The notes: a model not told the origin generated them from the sequence alone. A DNA stretch of 14,148 nucleotides from Candidatus Woesearchaeota archaeon (GCA_019323195.1 JAHWHQ010000015.1:1-14148), one strand, 5' to 3'. Counted from the first letter of the stretch, positions 1 through 6,017 are shown. Numbers and translations are program-made.

Positions 1-1405
1 CCTCCCTGCTTTCTATTGCACGACTATAGAGGTCCCTGTCAATAGAAACCTCTGGACTGAATACAGAAAATATAACTGCTAGTAATATGTTCTGATTATA
101 TTCTTTTGATAATGTGCCTTTTATTATCTCTTTCTTCAATTTTCTAACTTCCTTGAATAATCTTTCGTAGTGTATTTTTTTGTTGGTTAGATTACCATTA
201 TATATATTCTTAAATTCAGTATATAGCTCTATTAAGTAAACAGGTGTGTTATTAAGAAATTCCTTGATTATTTTAGACTCTTTGGATAATGGTATTCGAA
301 TAATGCGACGATCCAGACCCTCGATGATTATATGTCTAAGAATGTCGTTTGCCTTTCTTGACTTTTTCTCAACTATCCATCTTAGAAGTTCCAGGTCTGA
401 TTTGCTTTTTAATGCATTAATGGGTATTTCTCCATAAGATTCAAAGCACAGAAATGCTGCAACTGTCTGAGATTTTGCAGTAGGTATTAAAAGCAGATCA
501 AATAATTGCCTGCCAAATCCGTTAAATAGTGGTTGCAATGGAGATAAAGCTTTTAATGTTCTAATTTCAACACCTTTACAATAACCAATTAATTCATTAA
601 GATAATCAAGTATAAGGTAGGATGTCTGAGTTCTGATTAAGTCCTTAACAGCAGACAAGCCATCACGAAATAAATCAGGAGAATTCTCTCCATAAGACTC
701 TACCATCTTAACTAATCCAGGCCAAGTTTCTGTAGTAATAATATCCTTAACAGCAAGCAAACCATAATGAAATAAATAATAAGTCTTCTTCCCAGAAGAT
801 TCTGCCATCTTAACTAATCCAGGCCAGGTTTCTTCAGTAATAATATCCTTAATAGCAGGCAAGCCATCACGAAATAAAACAATAGTATCCTCTCCAGAAG
901 ATTCTGCCATCTTAACTAATCCAGGCCAGGTTTCTTCAGTAATAATATCCATATCCTTAACAGCAGGCAAACCATAATGAAATAAATAATAAGCATTCTT
1001 TCCAGAAGACTCTGTCATCTTAACTAATCCAGGCCAGGTTTCTGTAGTAATAATATCCTTAATAGCAGACAAGCCATAACGAAATAAATCCCTAGCATGG
1101 TATCCAGCAGATCCTATCATCTTAACTAATCCTCTTACTATTATAGGCCAAGTTTCTTTAGTAATAGCACCCTTAATAGCAGGCAAACTATAACGAAATA
1201 AATAATAAGCATTCTCTCCAGAATACCCTCCAATCTCAACTAATCCTCTTACTATTATAGGCCAAGTTTCTTTAGTAATAACATGCTTAACAGCAGGAAA
1301 GCCATAACGAAATAAAGACCTACTTGTAGCAGCAGGAAAGCCATAATGAAATAAAAACATATTTGTAATTCCTTTTACATCATTCCAATGCGCGTTATCA
1401 ATCAT
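1..1405 (-). CDS. Tandem-repeat helical protein, C-terminal part missing (runs off window)
   Basis: This frame has no stop from position 1474 down to position 1. The first ATG is at 1405, giving at least 468 residues without a stop. From about residue 17 to 250 it consists of tandem units of 34-38 residues built on the pattern LFRYGLPAIKDI followed by ITTETWPGLVKM and ESSGKNAYY. Each unit looks like two short helices, as in HEAT-like alpha-solenoids, which usually bind proteins or nucleic acid. The part after the repeats is also helix-rich and ends in a charged Lys/Glu stretch; I recognise no catalytic motif. No ribosome binding site precedes the ATG. The 20 or so codons upstream of it are protein-like but preceded by a TAG at 1475-1477, so this is probably the second part of the 1462-1854 gene, joined by a -1 shift at an A7 run. 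Function unknown. The reading frame is certain by translation; the start is doubtful. Confidence 0.7.
   Translation of the reverse strand, partial: MIDNAHWNDVKGITNMFLFHYGFPAATSRSLFRYGFPAVKHVITKETWPIIVRGLVEIGGYSGENAYYLFRYSLPAIKGAITKETWPIIVRGLVKMIGSAGYHARDLFRYGLSAIKDIITTETWPGLVKMTESSGKNAYYLFHYGLPAVKDMDIITEETWPGLVKMAESSGEDTIVLFRDGLPAIKDIITEETWPGLVKMAESSGKKTYYLFHYGLLAVKDIITTETWPGLVKMVESYGENSPDLFRDGLSAVKDLIRTQTSYLILDYLNELIGYCKGVEIRTLKALSPLQPLFNGFGRQLFDLLLIPTAKSQTVAAFLCFESYGEIPINALKSKSDLELLRWIVEKKSRKANDILRHIIIEGLDRRIIRIPLSKESKIIKEFLNNTPVYLIELYTEFKNIYNGNLTNKKIHYERLFKEVRKLKKEIIKGTLSKEYNQNILLAVIFSVFSPEVSIDRDLYSRAIESRE
660..1354 (-). repeat. Coding tandem repeats, 102-114 bp units
   Basis: The conserved LFxxG block recurs (plus-strand positions approximate) at 1302, 1188, 1074, 972, 864, 762 and 660, with spacings of 114, 114, 102, 108, 102 and 102 bp, all multiples of three. 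A short extra copy starts near 1340, only 39 bp before the first. The two 38-residue units differ from the 34-residue ones by a four-residue insertion (IIVR) after TWP. The plus-strand stretches 792-848 and 894-950 are identical over 57 nt, which points to recent duplication or gene conversion. One unit carries a 6-bp direct duplication (atatcc twice, near 945-956) that adds two residues. Confidence 0.9.
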
Positions 1406-1461
1406 AAATTCTGCCAGTTCGTAATTATTCTGAACATCAAACCCCCAATTTTGTAAAAGCT

Positions 1462-1854
1462 CTAACCTTTTTTTCTAACAAATGGATTCAAGACTTTATT
1501 CGTAAGCTGTCTAAAAAACCCCCCTTCCCTGTCAATATCCTTAATAACATCTGCTAAATCATCATGTATTGTATGAATCCATTCTTCTCTTGCTTCTACT
1601 TTTTTAAGATGAGAAAGCAGGTTTCTTAAATCAGAGATCTCTTTTTCATAAATCCATTTATTAGGACTGTAATGCAGACGTAATTTGGAGAATATTTGCG
1701 CAATCTTTTTATCCTCTTCCCTTAATTCTTTAAGGTCTTTCTTAACCTCCTTGCTCCATATGTAAGCAAGGTCTCTTTTAGTATTCCTTAGAACATTTGC
1801 CCAAATCTCTTTAAGTTTTTCCTCATGTTTAGATAACTCATCATTCTCTGGCAT
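1462..1854 (-). CDS. Charged helical protein, probable N-terminal part of the repeat protein
   Basis: This 130-residue frame starts MPENDELSKHEEKL and is rich in Lys, Glu, Asp and Leu. Long amphipathic helix patterns occur at about residues 5-60 and 70-120. There is no signal peptide, membrane segment or recognisable active site. It ends FVRKKG followed by TAG, directly after a run of seven A (plus-strand T run at 1468-1474). A -1 shift on that run replaces the final Gly and stop with RLELLQNWGFDV and leads into the repeat ORF, giving one protein of at least 618 residues. The alternatives are a real short protein next to a second gene, a sequencing or assembly error in the homopolymer, or a decayed gene. 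It may be transcribed from the AT-rich block at 1895-1909; no Shine-Dalgarno sequence is visible. Function not recognised. Confidence 0.6.
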   Translation of the reverse strand: MPENDELSKHEEKLKEIWANVLRNTKRDLAYIWSKEVKKDLKELREEDKKIAQIFSKLRLHYSPNKWIYEKEISDLRNLLSHLKKVEAREEWIHTIHDDLADVIKDIDREGGFFRQLTNKVLNPFVRKKG

Positions 1855-1894
1855 TTAAGTAAACCCATTAAGTTTATGGCAAGTTTTAGATATT

Positions 1895-1909
1895 CCTATA
1901 TTTAAATCC
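1895..1909 (-). promoter_or_regulatory. Possible TATA box for the minus-strand gene
   Basis: Read on the minus strand this is GGATTTAAATATAGG, an archaeal TATA-like block with purines on its upstream side. It lies about 45-50 nt upstream of the ATG at 1854, which would give a leader of roughly 20 nt. This rests on motif and spacing only. Confidence 0.35.
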
Positions 1910-1930
1910 TACGAAACAAAACCAAAATCT

Positions 1931-1940
1931 TTTATATATA
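1931..1940 (+). promoter_or_regulatory. TATA box of the membrane-protein gene
   Basis: TTTATATATA lies about 25 nt upstream of the ATG at 1961, the usual distance from an archaeal TATA box to the transcription start. No Shine-Dalgarno sequence precedes the ATG, so a leaderless or nearly leaderless transcript is likely. Confidence 0.55.
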
Positions 1941-1960
1941 TAGTATAATAGATCCATAAT

Positions 1961-2428
1961 ATGGCAAACAAACTCCTATTCAAGTTAATATTGATAGTAG
2001 TCCTAGGCACAGCCTCCATAATAGCCCTTAGCAGGTTTCTTGTGCTTCCAAAAAGCCTTTTTCTGCTTGTAATCCTAGGAACAGCAATGGCAGTCTCCCT
2101 CATGGTTATATTCGCCATGGCAAAAAGGTTCATATCATTGATAATACTCGGCATAATCCTCATAGTCTGTTTTGTCGTCATCTTCAACGTAATGGGCAGG
2201 GGAAATCAAGACTGCCAGCAGATAGTAACGCTGGCAAAAAACACAGCGACAGGAAAGTGCCGTTACTTCCTTTCACGCTGTATCGACAAAGGCTACATAA
2301 CAGCATCTGAATCCGAATGCGACTGCGACGCTCTCGATTTCCAGGACATCCCGGACCCTTCTATCCAGCAGTATTTCACCGAAAGCTGCAAAAGGAAGCA
2401 GTCTGGACAAGCTTCATCCATAAAATGA
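1961..2428 (+). CDS. Small membrane protein, three TM helices and Cys-rich tail
   Basis: This 155-residue protein of unknown function has three strongly hydrophobic segments at about residues 5-27, 31-54 and 58-78. A polar tail of about 77 residues follows, with six cysteines at 85, 100, 107, 120, 122 and 143. The even number and spacing would suit disulfides if the tail faces outward, or metal binding if it faces inward; the sequence does not settle this. The first two membrane segments share VLGTA/ILGTA, and the DNA has a matching near-repeat (CCTAGGCACAGC at 2002, CCTAGGAACAGC at 2074), so the helices may have arisen by duplication. The last five codons (ASSIK) are exactly the left arm of the inverted repeat ending at 2612, so the C-terminus may come from that element. 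The gene is transcribed divergently from the 1462-1854 gene. No family recognised. Confidence 0.75.
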   Translation: MANKLLFKLILIVVLGTASIIALSRFLVLPKSLFLLVILGTAMAVSLMVIFAMAKRFISLIILGIILIVCFVVIFNVMGRGNQDCQQIVTLAKNTATGKCRYFLSRCIDKGYITASESECDCDALDFQDIPDPSIQQYFTESCKRKQSGQASSIK

Positions 2429-2612
2429 AGGTTGCCATCATTTTGTGAGTGATGCATCCTGTAACACATGCTGAGTGGAGGGGGGTCAATTTAAATTTTG
2501 TTACAACAAAATTTATGGCTTTTAGCCACCCTTACGGGGAGGGGCCGCTCTTAAATAAATGACAGGCTCCAAGCGAGCCGATGGCAACCCCGAAGGGTTT
2601 TATGGATGAAGC
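2411..2612. repeat. Large inverted-repeat element, structured RNA or MITE-like
   Basis: GCTTCATCCATAAAA (2411-2425) is perfectly complementary to TTTTATGGATGAAGC (2598-2612). Inside this, GGTTGCCATC (2430-2439) pairs perfectly with GATGGCAACC (2580-2589). The enclosed 140 nt contain further hairpins: 2492-2502 with 2505-2515, 2516-2520 with 2524-2528, and 2565-2569 with 2575-2579. AACCC-CGAA-GGGTT (2586-2599) forms a local hairpin that would compete with both outer helices. The bases just outside read GGACAA on the left and GGTCAA on the right, an imperfect 6-bp direct repeat. There is no convincing ORF inside. It could be a structured RNA, a very large 3' end structure, or a miniature inverted-repeat element that inserted into the end of the upstream gene. 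The pairing is seen directly; the role is unknown. Confidence 0.7.
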
Positions 2613-2628
2613 GGTCAAGACAGTAACA

Positions 2629-2636
2629 TTTATAAA
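2629..2636 (+). promoter_or_regulatory. Candidate TATA box of the ribosomal-protein cluster
   Basis: TTTATAAA sits just right of the inverted-repeat element. A start about 25 nt downstream (near 2660) would give the uL3 transcript a leader of roughly 185 nt. A second AT-rich block at 2675-2689 is a weaker alternative, flanked by two copies of ATGTAC. No promoter is obvious nearer the uL3 ATG. Confidence 0.4.
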
Positions 2637-2706
2637 GACCTATACACTTTCAACATTCCTCAATAGCATATGTACTTAAATTATAATTATGTACAGGGTA
2701 AATAGC

Positions 2707-2771
2707 CTGAAAAGAAAGCCTTTTCAGTACAGAATTAATTTCTACTAAAGGCTTCAATAAAAGGCTTTTTT
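2707..2771 (+). promoter_or_regulatory. Leader with alternative hairpins and a T run upstream of uL3
   Basis: CTGAAAAG (2707-2714) pairs with CTTTTCAG (2720-2727) around a 5-nt loop. The overlapping stretch AAAGCCTTTT (2715-2724) is instead perfectly complementary to AAAAGGCTTT (2759-2768), which runs into six T (2766-2771). The two folds cannot coexist. A third copy of the partner motif, AAAGGCTT at 2747-2754, could also pair with the left strand. The layout resembles an attenuator or a protein-binding switch in the leader, and ribosomal-protein operons are often autoregulated this way. A role here is inferred only from complementarity and position. Confidence 0.4.
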
Positions 2772-2845
2772 CGCATACAAAATCAAACAAGGAGATATTG
2801 CTGTCTACTCTTTCGAGAGGTGAGTTAAAGCAGACAAGATAAAAA

Positions 2846-3811
2846 ATGCCCACAACAAGAAGACCAAGATTTGGAAGCCTGGCCTATTCCCCAAGAAAAA
2901 GGGCCAGGAGAGAGATAGCTAGAGTCAGGTCTTGGGCTAAGATCAAGGATGCCAAGCTTCTGGGTTTTGCCGGCTATAAGGTAGGTATGGTCCATTTGAT
3001 GGCCATAGAAAACAACCCAAATTCAATGAACAAGGGAAATAAGGTTTCTTACCCTGCAACAATCATTGAATGCCCTCCGCTAAAATCTGCTTCTATCCGT
3101 TTCTACAAAAAAACTGTTGATGGCATTAAGGCTGTTTCTGATATTGCTGCTGAAAATCTTGACAAAGAGCTGGAAAGAAGGATAATAATGCCTAAGAACA
3201 AGAAGGCAAAAATAGATGACATCAAGGAGTTTGACGATTTAACACTACTTATATATACACAGCCAAAGCTTACAGGCATAGGAAAAAAGAAGCCTGAACT
3301 GTTTGAGGTAGGGATAGGCGGAAAAAAGGAAGATAAGCTTAATTATGCAAAGGGAATCTTAGGGAAAGAGATCAATATAAAAGATGTATTCCAGGAAGGG
3401 AACCAGGTTGATATTCACACGATAACAAAAGGAAAAGGCCTTCAGGGACCTGTCAGAAGGTTCGGCATAGGAAGGAAAAGCCATAAGGCAGAAAAAGGAA
3501 GGCGAAACCCCGGCTCTCTAGGTCCTTGGTGCGGCCAGGTCAATATAATGTGGAAAGTTCCGCATGCCGGCCAGACTGGCTATTTCCAGAGGACAGAGCA
3601 TAATAAGCTGCTGTTAAAGATAGGGGACAAGGCAGAAGAGGTCAACCCTAAAGGCGGCTTCATAAGCTATGGCCTGGTAAAGAACCAGTACATCCTGCTT
3701 AAGGGTTCGGTAGGCGGCCCTAAAAAAAGGCTTATAAGGCTCAACCTTGCAGCAAGGGCAAACAAAAGAAAGATAAAAGATATCCCAACAATAAAAAGCA
3801 TAATAAGATAA
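2846..3811 (+). CDS. rpl3: Large-subunit ribosomal protein uL3
   Basis: This 321-residue protein is an archaeal/eukaryal-type uL3, which binds 23S rRNA early in assembly and sends a loop toward the peptidyl-transferase centre. The N-terminus MPTTRRPRFGSLAYSPRKRA and the following GFAGYKVGMVH match the family. The central loop reads GSLGPW...MWKVPHAGQTGYFQRTEHNK, the universal signature region. In the archaeal uL3 proteins I recall, GPW is followed by His; here it is Cys. The length is slightly below the usual archaeal size (about 330-350). The start is fixed by the conserved MPxxRRPR beginning. GGTGAG at 2819-2824 is too far upstream (about 21 nt) to be a normal ribosome binding site. It is the first gene of the cluster; uL4 starts 4 nt after its stop. 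Confidence 0.97.
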   Translation: MPTTRRPRFGSLAYSPRKRARREIARVRSWAKIKDAKLLGFAGYKVGMVHLMAIENNPNSMNKGNKVSYPATIIECPPLKSASIRFYKKTVDGIKAVSDIAAENLDKELERRIIMPKNKKAKIDDIKEFDDLTLLIYTQPKLTGIGKKKPELFEVGIGGKKEDKLNYAKGILGKEINIKDVFQEGNQVDIHTITKGKGLQGPVRRFGIGRKSHKAEKGRRNPGSLGPWCGQVNIMWKVPHAGQTGYFQRTEHNKLLLKIGDKAEEVNPKGGFISYGLVKNQYILLKGSVGGPKKRLIRLNLAARANKRKIKDIPTIKSIIR

Positions 3812-3815
3812 TAAG

Positions 3816-4622
3816 ATGGAAGCAAAAATCCTGGATTTTGGAAACGCGGAAAAGGGAAAGATCAAACTGCCGAAGCAGTTTGAGGAAGACATCAGGCCTG
3901 ACCTGATAAAAAGGTCTGTACTTGCTATCCTGTCACACAAAAGGCAGGTATATGGCGCATCCCCTGAAGCAGGCAAAAGGGCCTCTGCAAAGATCTCAAG
4001 AAGAAGACATGATTACAAAGGAAGCTATGGCTTCGGTATCTCAAGGGTTCCAAGAAAGATATTATTAAAACGTGGAACAAGGATGAACTGGCAGGGAGCT
4101 ATTGTCCCCGGAACAGTAGGCGGCAGAAGGTCCCATCCCCCAAAAGCAGAGAAGATATGGTGGGATAAGATCAACAGGAAAGAGAGGAAAAAGGCCATAA
4201 GGTCCGCTATCTCCGCTACGATAATCCCTGAGTTGGTTTCAGAAAGGGGGCATAAGGTCAGCAAGAATTATCCGCTCATAATTGAATCAAAGATCGAGGA
4301 TGTCGGCAAGACAAAAGATGTCAAGGACATCATGATCAAGCTTGGCCTTGGTGATGAGCTGAAAAGGTGTGAAAAGAAGAAGATCAGGGCAGGAAAAGGC
4401 AAGTTAAGGGGAAGGAAATACAAGAAAAAGAAAGGCCCCTTGTTTGTCGTCTCAAAAAAATGCAGGCTTATCAAATCCGCAGGCAACATACCCGGGATTG
4501 ACGTCTGCGACGTGAAGGAGATTAATGCTGAACTGCTAGCCCCTGGAGCTGTCCCTGGACGATTAACCTTATGGAGCGAAGGTGCTGTTAAGCTGCTTGA
4601 AAAAGAAAGGTTATTCATGTAA
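3816..4622 (+). CDS. rpl4: Large-subunit ribosomal protein uL4
   Basis: This 268-residue archaeal-type uL4 belongs to the family that folds against 23S rRNA and lines part of the exit tunnel with an extended loop. The loop appears at residues 45-110: QVYGASPEAGKRASAKISRR, then YGFGISRVPRK and GGRRSHPP. The globular part includes RKERKKAIRSAISATI and a C-terminal Rossmann-like segment with FVVSKKCRLIKSAGNIPGID, as in archaeal and eukaryotic homologues. The basic stretch KGKLRGRKYKKKKGP is the family's rRNA-binding patch. Its length is typical of archaea. It follows uL3 by 4 nt and is followed by uL23 after a single base, so coupled translation is likely. Confidence 0.97.
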   Translation: MEAKILDFGNAEKGKIKLPKQFEEDIRPDLIKRSVLAILSHKRQVYGASPEAGKRASAKISRRRHDYKGSYGFGISRVPRKILLKRGTRMNWQGAIVPGTVGGRRSHPPKAEKIWWDKINRKERKKAIRSAISATIIPELVSERGHKVSKNYPLIIESKIEDVGKTKDVKDIMIKLGLGDELKRCEKKKIRAGKGKLRGRKYKKKKGPLFVVSKKCRLIKSAGNIPGIDVCDVKEINAELLAPGAVPGRLTLWSEGAVKLLEKERLFM

Positions 4623-4623
4623 G

Positions 4624-4884
4624 ATGGAGATTTACAAGACGATAAAAAACCCCTTATCGACAGAAAAGGCGATAAGGCTTATGGAAAGCGAGAACAAGCT
4701 TTTGTTCATTGTAGACAAAAAAGCCTCCAAAAAGGACATCAAAGAGGCGATTGAAAAGATGTTCAAGGTAAAGGTCGAGAAGGTAAACACCCTTATAGGG
4801 CCTGACGGCAAAAAAAGGGCTTATGTCAGGTTTTCAGATGACAGCCCTGCCATCGATATAGCGACACAATTAGGGTTGATGTGA
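4624..4884 (+). CDS. rpl23: Large-subunit ribosomal protein uL23
   Basis: This 86-residue uL23 is the tunnel-exit protein that serves as a docking site for SRP and nascent-chain factors. The family pattern is clear: IKNPLSTEKAIRLMES, then LLFIVDKKASKKDIKEAIE, FKVKVEKVNTLIGPDGKKRAYVRF and the C-terminal helix DIATQLGLM. The ATG at 4624 gives the standard archaeal N-terminus. A GTG at 4582 in the same frame would add 14 unrelated residues inside the uL4 gene, so I reject it. The uL4 stop ends one base before this ATG. The length is normal for archaea. Confidence 0.97.
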   Translation: MEIYKTIKNPLSTEKAIRLMESENKLLFIVDKKASKKDIKEAIEKMFKVKVEKVNTLIGPDGKKRAYVRFSDDSPAIDIATQLGLM

Positions 4885-4894
4885 CTTTAATAAA

Positions 4895-5611
4895 ATGGGA
4901 AAGAATCTTATTCAGCAAAAGCGTGGAAAAGGCTCGCCTACTTTCAGGGCTCCAAGCTTCAGGTATAAAGGAAAGGCATCTTATGGTGCTTACAGAAAAG
5001 ATGCTGTTAACGGAATAATAAAGGACCTTATCCACTGCCCTGGCCATAGCGCTCCTTTGGCTGACATCAGATATGAGAATGGGGAAGAGGTCTTGCTCCC
5101 TGCCCCTGAAGGCATAAGGGTCGGAAGCGAAGTAGCCCATGGCGAAGGCGTTCCTGTAAAGGACGGAAATGTCCTGTTCCTGAAGGACATCCCGGAAGGG
5201 ACAGCCGTATATAATATTGAGAGCATGCCTGGTGATGGCGGCAAATTCGTCCGCTCCTCAGGTGCATTCGCAAAGGTCATATCCAAGATGAAGAACAAGG
5301 TCATCCTACTGTTGCCGTCAAAAAAAGAGAAGGAGTTCAATCCCCAGTGCAGGGCCACTGTCGGGGAGATCGCAGGATCAGGAAGAAAAGAGAAGCCGTT
5401 CCTGAAAGCCGGCTTCAAGTATCATGCCATGAAGGCAAGGAACAAGAGATACCCCAAAGTATGCGGCGTTGCTATGAATGCTGTCTCGCATCCGTTTGGC
5501 GGCTCAAGCACATGCTCCAAAGGAAAAGCATCCACTGTATCAAGGGATGCCCCGCCTGGAAGAAAAGTAGGGAAGATAGCGGCTAAGAGGACAGGCCGTA
5601 AAAAAAGGTAA
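4895..5611 (+). CDS. rpl2: Large-subunit ribosomal protein uL2
   Basis: This 238-residue archaeal uL2 is a 23S rRNA-binding protein near the peptidyl-transferase centre, needed for subunit joining. It begins MGKNLIQQKRGKGSPTFRAP, as archaeal uL2 does, followed by the OB-fold (GEEVLLPAPEGIRVG) and the SH3-like domain. The C-terminal signature is VAMNAVSHPFGG, ending SRDAPPGRKVGKIAAKRTGR. In the homologues I recall this motif is NAVDHPFGGG; here the Asp before the conserved His is Ser198 and the Gly/His-rich run after it is SSTCSK. The His (199) is kept. It lies 10 nt after uL23 with no clear Shine-Dalgarno sequence, and 22 nt before uS19. Confidence 0.97.
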   Translation: MGKNLIQQKRGKGSPTFRAPSFRYKGKASYGAYRKDAVNGIIKDLIHCPGHSAPLADIRYENGEEVLLPAPEGIRVGSEVAHGEGVPVKDGNVLFLKDIPEGTAVYNIESMPGDGGKFVRSSGAFAKVISKMKNKVILLLPSKKEKEFNPQCRATVGEIAGSGRKEKPFLKAGFKYHAMKARNKRYPKVCGVAMNAVSHPFGGSSTCSKGKASTVSRDAPPGRKVGKIAAKRTGRKKR

Positions 5612-5617
5612 ACCGTG

Positions 5618-5624
5618 AAGGAGG
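5618..5624 (+). promoter_or_regulatory. Strong ribosome binding site of uS19
   Basis: AAGGAGG lies 9 nt before the ATG at 5634, inside the 22-nt gap after uL2. It fixes the uS19 start and shows that this organism uses canonical Shine-Dalgarno sequences where gaps allow. Confidence 0.8.
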
Positions 5625-5633
5625 AAAATCCTA

Positions 5634-6017
5634 ATGGCAAAAAAAGAATTCAATTACCGTGGCAAAAGGATTGAAGAGCTGAAGGCTATGAGCTTAAATG
5701 AGCTTATGCCCTTACTGCCTGCAAGGGAAAGAAGGAGCTTAAAGAGAGGACTTACCGAGCAGCAGAAGATACTGCTGAAGCATATCAAATCAAATAAGAG
5801 GAATATAGAAACCCACTGCAAGGACATGATCATACTCCCTAACATGGTTGGTCTTACCATAAAGATCCACAACGGAAAAGAATTCGTCCCTGTCATCATC
5901 CAGGAAGAGATGATAGGGCATTACCTGGGCGAGTTCATAATTACGAGAAAAAAGGTAGAGCACTCTGCTCCTGGTATAGGGGCTACAAGAAGCTCGGGGG
6001 CTCTTTCAGTAAAATAA
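5634..6017 (+). CDS. rps19: Small-subunit ribosomal protein uS19
   Basis: This 127-residue uS19 sits on the head of the 30S subunit next to uS13 and contacts tRNA and inter-subunit bridges. It starts MAKKEFNYRGKRIEELKAMS, the archaeal N-terminal extension, then LLPARERRSLKRGL. The universal core follows: THCKDMIILPNMVGLTIKIH, NGKEFVPV and GHYLGEF with the basic C-terminal tail ITRKKVEHSAPGIGATRSS. Its length is normal for archaea. An excellent ribosome binding site supports the start. uL22 follows after 24 nt. Confidence 0.97.
   Translation: MAKKEFNYRGKRIEELKAMSLNELMPLLPARERRSLKRGLTEQQKILLKHIKSNKRNIETHCKDMIILPNMVGLTIKIHNGKEFVPVIIQEEMIGHYLGEFIITRKKVEHSAPGIGATRSSGALSVK

Noticed and set aside
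246..437. Plus-strand 63-residue ORF
   Set aside because: It is antisense to the long open frame of the repeat protein and shows no promoter, binding site or protein-like pattern of its own.
660..1316. Regular repeats resembling a CRISPR array
   Set aside because: Spacings are 102-114 bp, all multiples of three, repeats are degenerate and continuous, and the minus-strand frame is open throughout. They are coding repeats without unique spacers.
2448..2474. C/D-box-like motifs (GTGATGC and CTGA) in the inverted-repeat element
   Set aside because: The C-like box deviates at its last base, no second good C'/D pair is in place, and the boxes do not sit on a short terminal stem. Chance occurrence is more likely.
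2540..2600. tRNA-like or RNase P-like segment
   Set aside because: The GGCTC-GAGCC hairpin is not followed by a T-arm or acceptor, and none of the conserved RNase P core segments (such as GAGGAAAGTC) is present.
2650..2853. Minus-strand 67-residue ORF upstream of uL3
   Set aside because: It covers the hairpin-rich leader, has no recognisable protein pattern, ribosome binding site or family match, and its start overlaps the uL3 start.
4582..4623. Upstream GTG start for uL23
   Set aside because: The added 14 residues lie in uL4, lack family similarity and have no binding site. The ATG at 4624 gives the standard N-terminus.
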